DNA of 64,000 nucleotides from Portunus trituberculatus (Eukaryota; Arthropoda; Malacostraca; Decapoda; Portunidae), in the NCBI RefSeq assembly GCF_017591435.1, contig NC_059259.1, positions 1,499,332 through 1,563,331 on the forward strand. Reading direction: 5' to 3'. Numbering within the stretch: position 1 is the first letter of the stretch; every line of letters begins with the position of its first letter. The notes under the pieces were generated by a model. The model was not told the DNA's origin and did not search any database. It worked only from the letters and a program-made list of their open reading frames with translations. Positions 11,640 to 20,295 of this stretch are shown piece by piece. A program made the position numbers and the translations under genes.

Positions 11640-12142
11640 GTGACCTTCCAGGAGTTTGTAATACTATCCAACATGACATAACATTAATATCTAATGACAT
11701 CAAGCCTATAAGACAACCAGCCTATCGCATTTCACCCATTAAAAGAGACTTGATGAAAAAGAGGTAGACTATCTGCTCTGTCATCACCTTGCAGAACCTA
11801 GTATATCTCCTGGGCTTCTCCTGCCTGTTAACATCTAAGCCAGATGGTAGTAGTCGATTTTGCACCGACTACAGGAAATTAAATAAAGTGACGGTGCCAG
11901 ACTCCTACCCATTGCCCTTGATAGAGGACCTTATAGATAGTATAGGAGTAGCCAAATTTGTAACCACTATAGACTTGCTTAAAGGTTACTACCAGATTCC
12001 CCTCTCGGACGAGGCCCAAATAATATCCGCCTTCATCACCCCCTTCGGACTATACCAATACACAGTGATGCCCTTTGGATTGTCTAATGCTCCCGCCACC
12101 TTCCAGAGGGCTATAAATTACATAACTCAGGACTTGGAGGAA
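11640..12142 (+). pseudogene. reverse transcriptase of copy B, cut off before the active site
   Basis: RT fingers and palm: TSKPDGSSRFCTDYRKLNK, then YPLPLIEDLID, TTIDLLKGYYQIPL and MPFGLSNAPATFQRAINY. The first palm Asp is present in TTIDLLKGYYQ. The frame then reads ITQDLEE and passes directly into innexin coding sequence, so the YxDD catalytic box, thumb and connection are missing. An early frameshift lies near 11,765. This enzyme cannot be active, so any mobility of this version would need proteins from a relative. Confidence 0.93.
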
Positions 12143-12474
12143 CATCTACTTCACGACCTGTTCCTGGGCGGCACCTTCCTCACCTACGGCACGGAGGTCA
12201 TCAACTTCCCTGACATGGACCCCGAGAAGCGCATCGATCCCATGACACGCATCTTCCCAGAGTCACCAAGTGCACCTTGAGGAAGTTCGGCCTTCGGGAA
12301 CCATCGAGACCCACGACACCATGTGTGTGCTGGCGGTTAACATCATCAACGAGAAGATCTACATTTTCATCTGGTTCTGGCTGGTCTCTCTCACCACCAT
12401 CACCGCTGTCTGGCTCGTGTATCGCCTCCTCGTCATCGTCTCCTCCGATGTGCGCTTCAAGCTTCTGCAGGTTC
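12143..12474 (+). pseudogene. innexin (gap-junction protein) coding fragment captured in the retrotransposon
   Basis: GC-rich segment coding the second extracellular loop end and fourth membrane span of an arthropod innexin. It shows FLGGTFLTYGTEVINF and MDPEKRIDPMTRIFP in the same frame as the upstream RT, then VTKCT after a one-base loss near 12,257, then PSGTIETHDTMCVL, VNIINEKIYIFIWFW and VYRLLVIV after a second one-base loss near 12,292. Innexins form invertebrate gap junctions in the plasma membrane; the conserved NIINEKIYIFIWFW stretch is diagnostic. Only about 110 of roughly 370-400 residues are present, with no intron visible. It resembles inx2/inx3-type proteins; the subtype is uncertain. 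Confidence 0.92.
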
Positions 12475-12494
12475 TTCCTTTGCGAGGTGCTGTG

Positions 12495-12567
12495 TCTGGT
12501 GGTGGGGGTGGACAACATCATCGCCGACGCCTTATCAAGATCTCCCGTCTCACCTCCTTCATGAGCC
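12495..12567 (+). pseudogene. RNase H C-terminal remnant and pol stop
   Basis: GVDNIIADALSRSPV is the usual end of a Ty3/Gypsy RNase H domain. It is in a different frame from the innexin segment and ends at a stop 16 bases before the polypurine tract. The rest of RNase H is absent. A pol that ends in RNase H beside the PPT supports a native INT-RT-RH order rather than a rearranged copy. Confidence 0.85.
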
Positions 12568-12582
12568 CATTACGGAGGTCTT

Positions 12583-12595
12583 AGGGGGGAGGAAA
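12583..12595 (+). other. polypurine tract
   Basis: AGGGGGGAGGAAA directly abuts the 3' LTR, as expected for the plus-strand DNA primer. Confidence 0.9.
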
Positions 12596-13628
12596 TGTTA
12601 CGGCCCGCCCGTAACATGCATTACTACCATCACCTCCTCCGCTTGTTACCTCGTTCGCCACCTCTCCGCCTCCTTCCACGTCACCGTCTCGTGAACCTTC
12701 CACGTCACCGTTTCATGAAGCCCGGCTACTGTCCCGAAGTTGGATTCACGCGGCCCCTTTCGACTCAACCGAAAGTGTTGAGCCAGCTCTTGGTTTTCTG
12801 GATTGGGAGTTGAGATCCAAGCCTCAACCAGTGAACACCACGCCTCTTGGGTCTACCGTGGGATCAACCATCACCCAGCATTTCACCACTGCGACACCGC
12901 ATAAGTATCACTTCCCCTCGTCCGTGTTTTCCACATTGCCTCTATATAGGATTAGGATTATCGTTAGGTATTAAGTTGGGTTCTTTATTGTTGTATTTAT
13001 TACTGTGTTATATGTATATGTGTAAGTCACCGCCGCAATGTTGCTTCTTTATCTGTCTTCTACCGCTGTTTTCATGCTGTCTGCTCTTCTGAACTTGCTA
13101 ACTGCTTGCCTTCCCCCCTCCTGCGGCCTCGCTGCACAAGACACTCTACTTCTTCTCATCCCTATTCTGTCCATCTTCCTAATGCAAGAGTTAACCAGTA
13201 TCTTCACTCCTTCATTCCCTACACTGGTAAACTCTGGAACTCTCTACCTGTGTCTGTATTTCCACCTGCCCATGACTTAAACTCTTTCAAAAGAGGAGTG
13301 TCAAGACACCTCTTACGTTAACTGGACCCTCCTTTTAGATTTTTTTGTTTTTTCTCTTTCTCCTACTTTCCTCTTCACAGGGCCTGGCAACCAGCGGATT
13401 TTTTTTTTTTCACTCCAACACTTTGTTTTTTTTCCTGTGTTTCATGTTATATATCTGTGTTTCATATGTTATATATGTGTCAATTTCATTATGGGTTATT
13501 AAAATAGCTTTTTAAAGTAACCCCCATTTGCATTTCCTCACTAGTTGAACCTGCAGTGTTTTTTTTTATTGTTATTGTTCACCGGCTCTCCGATGCCAAT
13601 CTTACCAGTTTAACCGGTGAACGTAACA
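12596..13628 (+). repeat. 3' LTR of copy B, enlarged by a LINE insertion
   Basis: Begins TGTTAC and ends GTAACA. It is 1,033 bp because about 390 bp of LINE-A 3' end (13,031-13,425) lies inside; the remainder is nearly identical to the 5' LTR. Confidence 0.94.
13031..13425 (+). mobile_element. 5'-truncated LINE-A inserted in the 3' LTR
   Basis: Codes the C-terminal end of LINE-A ORF2 with LPVSVFPPAHDLNSFKRGVS and a stop at about 13,321, followed by a T-rich 3' UTR with the 'gcctggcaaccagcgg' segment. It interrupts the LTR after GTATATGTGTA and the LTR resumes at CCTGTGTTTCATG. This is a later event than copy B insertion. Confidence 0.88.
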
Positions 13629-13632
13629 GTAA

Positions 13633-14112
13633 GGAAAGCCACAAAATTACCAGTACAGCGGCTCTGACGGAAGCCATACTGCGATCAAATAGAAGATTGT
13701 GAAGTGACGGATGTATAAGAATCTTCCTACTAAGGATAAAATGAGAAACCTTATGCAAGCAAGAGATTAATGATATAGGGCGGTAATTTCAGGCATTAGA
13801 ACAGTCACTCTTTTTTTTAGGAAGTGGTTAAATGTAAGTAAAATCCTATCAAGGAGGAAAGGTAATAACAATTACCTTTCCTTTGGCCAGGCAAGGTGCA
13901 AGCACGGAAACAGTTTTTGAGAACAATACGATGGACTCCATCAGGTCCATAAGCCATCCGAGGGTTTAGGCCAGCGAGGGCATGGAAAACATCATTACGA
14001 GGAATTTTAACTGAAGATATAAAATTGTCAGAGAGAGAAGGAGAGGGAGGGACAAACCTAAAATCATCCAAAATAGTTATAAGCAAAGGTTTGAGAGAAG
14101 AGTTCACCTTTA
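13633..14112 (-). mobile_element. LINE-A, upstream half of the interrupted copy
   Basis: Minus-strand RT region with HALAGLNPRMAYGPDGVHRI (13,817-14,107), the N-terminal fingers of LINE-A RT. It continues across copy B into 6,061-7,041. A palindrome-like duplication of 'aattacctttcc' lies at about 13,855-13,880. Confidence 0.88.
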
Positions 14113-14116
14113 GATG

Positions 14117-14122
<6 letters not shown>

Positions 14123-14189
<67 letters not shown>

Positions 14190-14291
14190 CATATCTTCAG
14201 TTAAAATTCCTCGTAATGATGTTTTCCATGCCCTCGCTGGCCTAAACCCTCGGAAGGCTTATGGACCTGATGGAGTCCCTCGTATTGTTCT

Positions 14292-14380
<89 letters not shown>
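14123..14380. repeat. two (TA)n tracts flanking a LINE-A snippet
   Basis: (TA)n runs at 14,123-14,188 and 14,294-14,380 flank about 103 bp of plus-strand LINE-A RT sequence (HALAGLNPRKAYGPDGVP). That snippet is the inverse of the segment at 13,900-14,020. Confidence 0.9.
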
Positions 14381-14381
<1 letters not shown>

Positions 14382-14935
14382 GGTACAGGAGAGAGAAGAG
14401 CCACAAAAGGACGGTTATCTTCATTATATCCACTTCACACAACGTTTCGATAAAGTACATATCTCATCTTCAGGTGTACAACAAAACACTGTAAAACCAC
14501 ACGTAAAACTTTAAAACATGACCAGACGCAGTGGTCCTGCTACTAGTTCCTCCAACAGGTAAGTGGGGAGGGAGACTGGCTTACCAATATTTATAAGCTC
14601 CTACTCACTAGCTGGCAAATTCTGATTTGTTAACTAAAAGTTTCCTATCCAATACAATATATAACACAATATTCTAATATGTCATAGCTAATGCAAAAAA
14701 GAGGAAAATTTAAAAGTATGATGTAAAACAGTTAGTCTATTACAGAAATATTTTAGCATAAGAAAATTCTCAATTTTTTTTAGGTTATGTTTTAAAGTTT
14801 TATGTGTGGTTTTACAGTGTTTTCTTGTACACCTGAAGATGGGATATGTACTTTCCCGAGACATTGTGTGAAGTGGATATAATGAAAATAACCAACCGTC
14901 CTTTTGTGAGTCTTCTCTCTCCTGTACCGTGTGCA
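14381..14935. repeat. inverted repeat pair with (TA)n on both outer sides
   Basis: Arm 14,381-14,516 is the reverse complement of about 14,786-14,935 with scattered mismatches, around a unique 270-bp centre. The arms contain 'acctgaagatg' and a GAAACGTTG-like block (diverged in the right arm), a pattern I associate with terminal repeats of Penelope-like elements, but no coding part is present, so the class is open. The right (TA)n runs 14,940-15,022. Confidence 0.8.
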
Positions 14936-14937
14936 AG

Positions 14938-15022
<85 letters not shown>

Positions 15023-15024
<2 letters not shown>

Positions 15025-15335
15025 CTACCTGTAACAGTACTTGCGCCATTCCTTTTTATTCTTAGATGGGTTTAGAGAAATCCAATATCATCTGTGTGTG
15101 TGTGTGTGTGTGTAAATATGTATTGTTAAGGGGGAAAAACTTGAAAGCTGAAAATTATTTTCACAGGTCATGTTTGTGTTGCTTTTGTGTGGGTTGGGTG
15201 CCAGCTTACAAGTTCTTCTCCTAGAAGTTCTACACACCTTAGTTCTGCGATAACCATACAGTTTTTTTTTCCCTCGTTATTTCCATGCATCCTCAACAAT
15301 AAAGTTGTATTCAAGGAACCATGTTTTTCATTCAG

Positions 15336-15394
<59 letters not shown>

Positions 15395-15640
15395 TTAATT
15401 TCCCTAAGACGGACGGCTATTGTATGATAAATTTGTTTTGTGGTACTATTTTAAAAGATAACTTCTCTATGGAGGGCTGAAGTGAGCTGGATTACGTACC
15501 TGAAGGGGCTAGAGAGATCTTCACATTTTTAAGGAAAGAGGGCTTCCACTGCATGAAAGGTCTTTCAGAGAAGAGACAAATTAAATGCTTTCCATGTAAT
15601 AGTCTGTCAGTACGGATCAATGTACAGCATGTGTGGTCGT
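15023..15640. other. intergenic sequence with (TG)n and (TC)n
   Basis: Contains (TG)n at 15,093-15,113 and (TC)n at 15,338-15,389. No gene is recognisable. Confidence 0.6.
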
Positions 15641-15739
15641 CCTGTGTAGGAATTTTGGTCGTTTGGGGCGGAGTACTGTGGATAGGAGGATTTTAGCACC
15701 ATCGTTTGTAAACATTCGAGTCCATGGGAGATAACTTTT

Positions 15740-17056
15740 AAAATGACCAGTTTTCTCCATCCCCTTGCGATTTCCATCATTGGAGATTTTAATATTCACC
15801 ACCAGATTTGACTTTCTTCTTCCTTCACTGACCATCCTTTTGAACTAGCCTTCAACTTTGCTATTCTCCATGATCTAGAGCAAGGGATGAAACACCCTAC
15901 TCGTATTCCTGATCGTCTTGGAGCTACGCCAAACATTCTTGACTTTTTCCTTACCTTTAATCCTTCACCTTATACTGTTACCCTATTTTCTCTGTTTAGT
16001 TCCTCCGATCACAATCTCATATCTACATTTTGTCCTATTTCTTCAATACCTCCTCAGGATCCTCCAAAGCGGAGGTGTCTGGTGTTTCACCTCTGCCAGT
16101 TAGGGGCCCTAGATTTGTGGATGTAATATGTTGATATTCACTTGATTGATCACTGCTTCTGTGTCTCTACGTGCTGAACGCTTAACAAAGGTGATATTTT
16201 CTGGCATGGAGGCGTATATTCGTCACTCTTTTTCTCAATGTAAAATTTCCAAACCTTGGTTTAACACAGGCTATTATTGCGCTATACATGATAGAGAGAG
16301 GTTACCCACAAAAGATAAGTGAACCTTTCATCACCTGAATCTCGTGCAATTCATATTTCTGGCCGGAATCATGCCAACTTATCAAACACTCCTCCATTAA
16401 CAAAAAATCTCAAAATCTTTCGAAAGCCAGCTTCCCTTGAGACTTCAGACATCTGACCAAAAATATCCCCAGTAATTCTACTTCTACATCTTTCTCTCAT
16501 TTATTTAATTTTGATGGCACCACTGCCATCTCTTCTGTCTCTAAAGCTGAACTCTTCTTTCAAACCTTTGCTAACATCTCTACCTTGGATGATTTTGGTC
16601 TTGTCCCTCCCTCTCCTCCTCCCTATGACTATTTTATGCCATCAATGAAAGTTTTTGGCAATGATGTATTATATGCCCTAGCTGGCCTAAACCCTCAGAA
16701 GGTCTAAGGATATGACAGGGTGCCTTCTATTGTTCTCAAAAACTGTGCCTCTGAGCTTGCACCTTCCCTGGCCAAACTCTTCCAACTCTGTCTATCGACT
16801 TTTATCTTTTCTTCTTGCTGGAAGTTTGCCTACATTCATCCCATGACACCCAAAAATGATCGTTCTAATCCCTCAACTACTGCCCTATAGCTTTAATTTC
16901 TTATTTGTCTTAATTCTTTAAATCTACTCTTACTAGAAAGATTCTTAAACATCTGTCACTTCACAATCTTCTATGTGATCGTTAATATGGTTTTCGTCAA
17001 GGTCGCTTTGCTGGTGATCTTCTGGCTCTTCTAACTGAGTCATGGTTACCCCTAAA
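15740..17056 (+). mobile_element. LINE-A, endonuclease and RT N-terminal region
   Basis: Degenerate plus-strand LINE-A. The APE-type endonuclease is visible with IGDFNIHH (about 15,783), HPTRIPDRLGATPNILDF (15,893-15,950) and SSSDHNLIS (about 16,000-16,026). A linker and RT fingers ('ctggcctaaaccctc', 16,680) follow, then the 'cttctatgtgatcg' block at 16,965. It stops abruptly at a hairpin near 17,056. It has many stops and frameshifts. Confidence 0.88.
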
Positions 17057-17071
17057 AGAGGGTAACCATGA
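17039..17071. repeat. hairpin at the LINE-A breakpoint
   Basis: TCATGGTTACC and GGTAACCATGA are perfect 11-bp arms around an 11-base loop. It lies where LINE-A homology ends. Confidence 0.85.
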
Positions 17072-17713
17072 CATGTTACAGTGGCTGACTCGAGCGAGTG
17101 GCGGCTTCTGTTTGTGTACTGGAGTTCTAGGGTGCTATCCTTCTGCAGGCGGCTGTATTCCGTGGTCTCGCATAGTGTGAGTATTATTGGTGTATAGTGC
17201 TAAGGAAATATGGAATGATGATACGAGTTTTAGAGTGTTGGGTTTATTTATTGTCTCATTGTTTTGCTGGCTGGATAGTCGGGATGTGATTATGCAGTGA
17301 TAGTGATTTCCGTTACTGTTTTGGTGCTATGTGCATACTGATTAATATTTGGGCTTATGCAAATTGACAGTGACTCCTTGTGTGTTGAGTTAAGGTGCTT
17401 ATCAGGTTAGGTGTGTTACTATGTTAAGAGTTGGTTCAAGGATTTAAATGATTATTGTTAAGTGCAAATGTCAGTTATTGAGTCTTCTCTATTGATATGA
17501 TTTGTGTGTGAAGCATTGTCAGGAATATTATTTGCAAGATGTTGGAACCTGCATGTTTTGCAGGTTGAACAAAATAAATCCAAACGTGCAGCAGCGAGTT
17601 CATTGGCCCTACACAGCCTGCCTAGCAGAACAAACACCATCTGGTGACAGGGAGTTTATTCATCTCTCGCAGTTCTCCCTGGATGCACTGTGCTTGCCCC
17701 ACTCCAATGCTGA
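17072..17713. other. no clear feature; possible left flank of the piggyBac element
   Basis: No TTAA-bounded left end of the piggyBac element could be found here. An open frame at 17,502-17,717 is Cys-containing but not recognised. Confidence 0.4.
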
Positions 17714-17749
17714 ATGAGAACGAGTGTTCAGCAAAGTGAATTTAAACCC

Positions 17750-19271
17750 TTCACATCGGAATATGCAGGAATAAATCCCCTCCTTACGGAAGGTGAATTT
17801 TCAAGACCAGGTGCTGCATTTCAGCAGTTTTTTATGATGAACTGGTATCTGCCATGTGTCGCTGGACAAATGAAAAAGCAGAAGCTTTTTTTCAAAAGAA
17901 CCCAGAGAAAAACAGGAGAGTTCACGGGCTTATCCGGAGACCAGTGACAATCAATGACATATTTTCATTCCTTTCCCTCCTGATGGTTATGGGAATCACA
18001 CATCTTCCCCGTTATTCCATGTACTGGAAAAGGGATATGCTGTGCTCTGGACCTCCTATTTTTCGCAAAGAAGTGATGAGCCGTAATCACTTCCTGAGCA
18101 TCATGAAATTTTTGAGATTTTCCTCTGTGCAGCAAGTGAGGAAAGCTGTGCCCGGCACGAGGATTGAGCCTTATCTGGAAATGCTGCGTGAGCGAAGCCA
18201 ATGGGTAATGTGACCACACAAAAGTTTTGCCGTGGATGTGGCACTGATTTTGTGGAAAGGCCGATTGTCCTTCCGTCAGTTCATGAAATCAAAAGATCAA
18301 GATTTGGTGTAAAAGTTTTCATGTAGTGCCCTTCAGATACGGCCTGAAATGGATATTCTTGGAACTTCATCGTATACTATGGAAAAGACTCATTTTTCCT
18401 TCCTGATCCATCAGCATCTGCCTTGTCTATATCAGAGAAAATAGTGGTCTATATAATGAAAGACCTGATTGATGAAGGCAGACAAGTTTTCACAGACAAC
18501 TGGTACACAAGTCTGCGACTGGCTGAGTACCTGCTGACAAGGAAAACATTGATTACTGGAGTTGTCAGAGCTGGCAGAGATCCCCCTAGAGAACTAATGG
18601 CTCAGCCACTGAGTAGGCGACAGTCATGCTTTGCCAGGAAAGGAAATACATTGGTAGTGAAGTTCCAAGACAGAAACCAAGTGACTGTTCTGACAACAAA
18701 ATACGAGGCGAACATGGTTGAACAGTGCAGAACACACTTTGGGAACAGAGTGGAATTTTACTACAAACCACTACATATTGACAAATATAACAGCAGGATG
18801 GGCAGCGTTGACTGTGCAGACCAGATGCTGGAGCCGTACGAAACAAACAGGAAGAGCCTTGCTTGGTTCAAGAAGCTCGGGATCCACTTCATTTTCCGCA
18901 TTTTGCTGAACACTTTTATTACCTGCAAGGCTATTGCTAACTACAGAAAAGACTTCATGAACTTCATCCTACAGACAACAAGAGAGCTTCTCTGTCAGTA
19001 CAACGATGGTGCCAGGAAGCTGTTTGACCCACCAGCTAGAGTATACGAACCAGAGGCTCCTACAGGACACACCCTGAAGACACTTGAGGGTAAAAAGCAG
19101 AAAAGATGCAGAGTTTGTTACCCTAAAAGAAAGGACACACGGTATTACTGCCCTGCATGTCCAACGCAGCCAGGACTGTGCTGCATGGACCACTACCGTG
19201 AGTGGCACAATCAACGTGAAGAGGGTGAGCCACAACCAACCACAAGTGGCAAACGCAGGAGAACGCAGTAA
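17750..19271 (+). pseudogene. piggyBac-family transposase (PGBD4-like), inactivated
   Basis: Cut-and-paste transposase of the DDD type. N-terminal part FTSEYAGINPLL (about 17,750), then in another frame FFQKNPEKNRRV, VMGITHLPRYSMYW and FRKEVMSRNHFL (17,854-18,213). The three catalytic Asp codons are visible: D1 in VDVALILWKGRLS (18,235-18,237), D2 in VFTDNWYTS (18,495-18,497) and D3 in GSVDCADQM (18,810-18,812). The C-terminal Cys-rich domain CRVCYPKRK, YYCPACPT, GLCCMDHY is intact (19,110-19,200). A frameshift near 17,850, a stop after codon 18,211 and a TAG near 18,325 kill it. The last 282 codons are open. Confidence 0.94.
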
Positions 19272-19327
19272 AATAACCGGGTTGTAAGGCAAACGCAGGA
19301 GAACGCAGTAAAATAACCGGGTTGTAA
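19248..19327 (+). repeat. 40-bp tandem duplication over the transposase stop codon
   Basis: Two exact head-to-tail copies of a 40-bp unit (GGCAAACGCAGGAGAACGCA...) at 19,248-19,287 and 19,288-19,327. The first copy contains the piggyBac stop codon. Confidence 0.95.
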
Positions 19328-19487
19328 GGTTTCTGAGGTAGAGGAAGGAGTCCATCCCTGGATAAAAAAAAGAAAAAAAAACTCTAATCAATGATGATTC
19401 CTTACGAAAACCCCCAGGGATGATGGAGATATCTCCAGGCAAAGACTCAAGCACGTGTGTGTGTGTGTATACGGAGGTTTATAGCTC

Positions 19488-19488
<1 letters not shown>

Positions 19489-19551
<63 letters not shown>
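19489..19551. repeat. (CT)n microsatellite
   Basis: Pure CT tract of about 63 bp between the transposase gene and its right end; (GT)n is at 19,456-19,469. Confidence 0.97.
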
Positions 19552-19554
<3 letters not shown>

Positions 19555-19734
19555 CTGTAAGCTGGTGGCCGTGGCTGCTACAGCTGACGAAACAAAGAAA
19601 AAATAAACCTTCATGCGAAAACATATTCGTGTCTGCGATATAATAGTTACCTATATTCATTTTCCTAGATAATATACAAATCTAAGAGAACGTGCGGCTG
19701 CTGGTTTTCTTGGGTACACTCATCTAAAACGCTT

Positions 19735-19862
19735 ATGGCCCGCATGACGTAAAAATACGTCCCCGAACTGGAGGTAAGGCTTGTGGACGCATATATACGT
19801 CACTGGACTGGCGCCCGTAGCCACCATGACGTATATATACGTCCCCGGACCGAAAGGGTTAA
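19735..19862 (+). mobile_element. piggyBac right end with palindromic subterminal repeats
   Basis: The element appears to end CCGAAAGGG followed by TTAA (19,859-19,862), the piggyBac-type target site. Before it, three variants of a 16-bp near-palindrome occur: GACGTAAAAATACGTC (about 19,746), GACGCATATATACGTC (about 19,786) and GACGTATATATACGTC (about 19,828). They are plausible transposase binding sites. The matching left end was not found. Confidence 0.7.
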
Positions 19863-20234
19863 CTAAAACAAAGATTAGGAACACTCTGCATACCAACACA
19901 ATCAATAGCTTGCTCCTTACATCAGAGTGCATTAATTAAGGAAGGAGAAAGAGGTTGCATTTCATTTGAGCCAAGTCAAGACATGGTAAAGAAAATGAAC
20001 TACTCAACTTTATACAAGCAAGAAAGTGAAACGAGGAGCACTAGACCACAGGAGTGTCAGGACTCCCACGAGCTTGAAGCTGAAGATGACATTGTTTACT
20101 TCGAAACAGATAGGCCATCTCGATCAGCTTTTTAGTATAATCTCTTGTATACTCGTATATGTATATGTAAGGCTATAGTACATCTATAATTAATAATATG
20201 TACTTAATGACGTCATTAAGATGTTTTACTACAT

Positions 20235-20237
<3 letters not shown>
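19863..20237. other. no recognisable feature
   Basis: AT-rich; nothing supportable seen. Confidence 0.5.

Positions 20238-20293
<56 letters not shown>
20238..20293. repeat. (CT)n microsatellite
   Basis: CT tract that directly abuts the 5' breakpoint of the LINE-B 3' half. Confidence 0.97.

Positions 20294-20295
<2 letters not shown>

Larger units (their letters stand above)
7042..13628 (+). mobile_element. LTR retrotransposon copy B, INT-before-RT order, carrying an innexin fragment
   Basis: Complete insertion with 5' LTR (7,042-7,681), tRNA-Arg-type PBS, gag, protease, integrase, reverse transcriptase, an innexin-derived insert, an RNase H tail, PPT and 3' LTR (12,596-13,628). The 4-bp target duplication GTAA is at 7,038-7,041 and 13,629-13,632. 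Integrase lies upstream of RT and pol ends in an RNase H motif just before the PPT. That order is known for Gmr1-type Ty3/Gypsy elements and is unlike standard Gypsy. Numerous frameshifts make it defective. The two LTRs are nearly identical outside one LINE insertion, so the insertion is fairly young. Confidence 0.95.

Noticed and set aside
12201..12521. Minus-strand 106-residue ORF over the innexin segment
   Set aside because: Antisense of the GC-rich innexin coding sequence, which favours open antisense frames.
17502..17717. Cys-containing ORF as a new zinc-finger gene
   Set aside because: Short, no recognisable family, lies upstream of a dead transposase; may be transposon leader.
18586..19454. 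Minus-strand ORFs opposite piggyBac
   Set aside because: Antisense shadows; the plus strand has the catalytic motifs.
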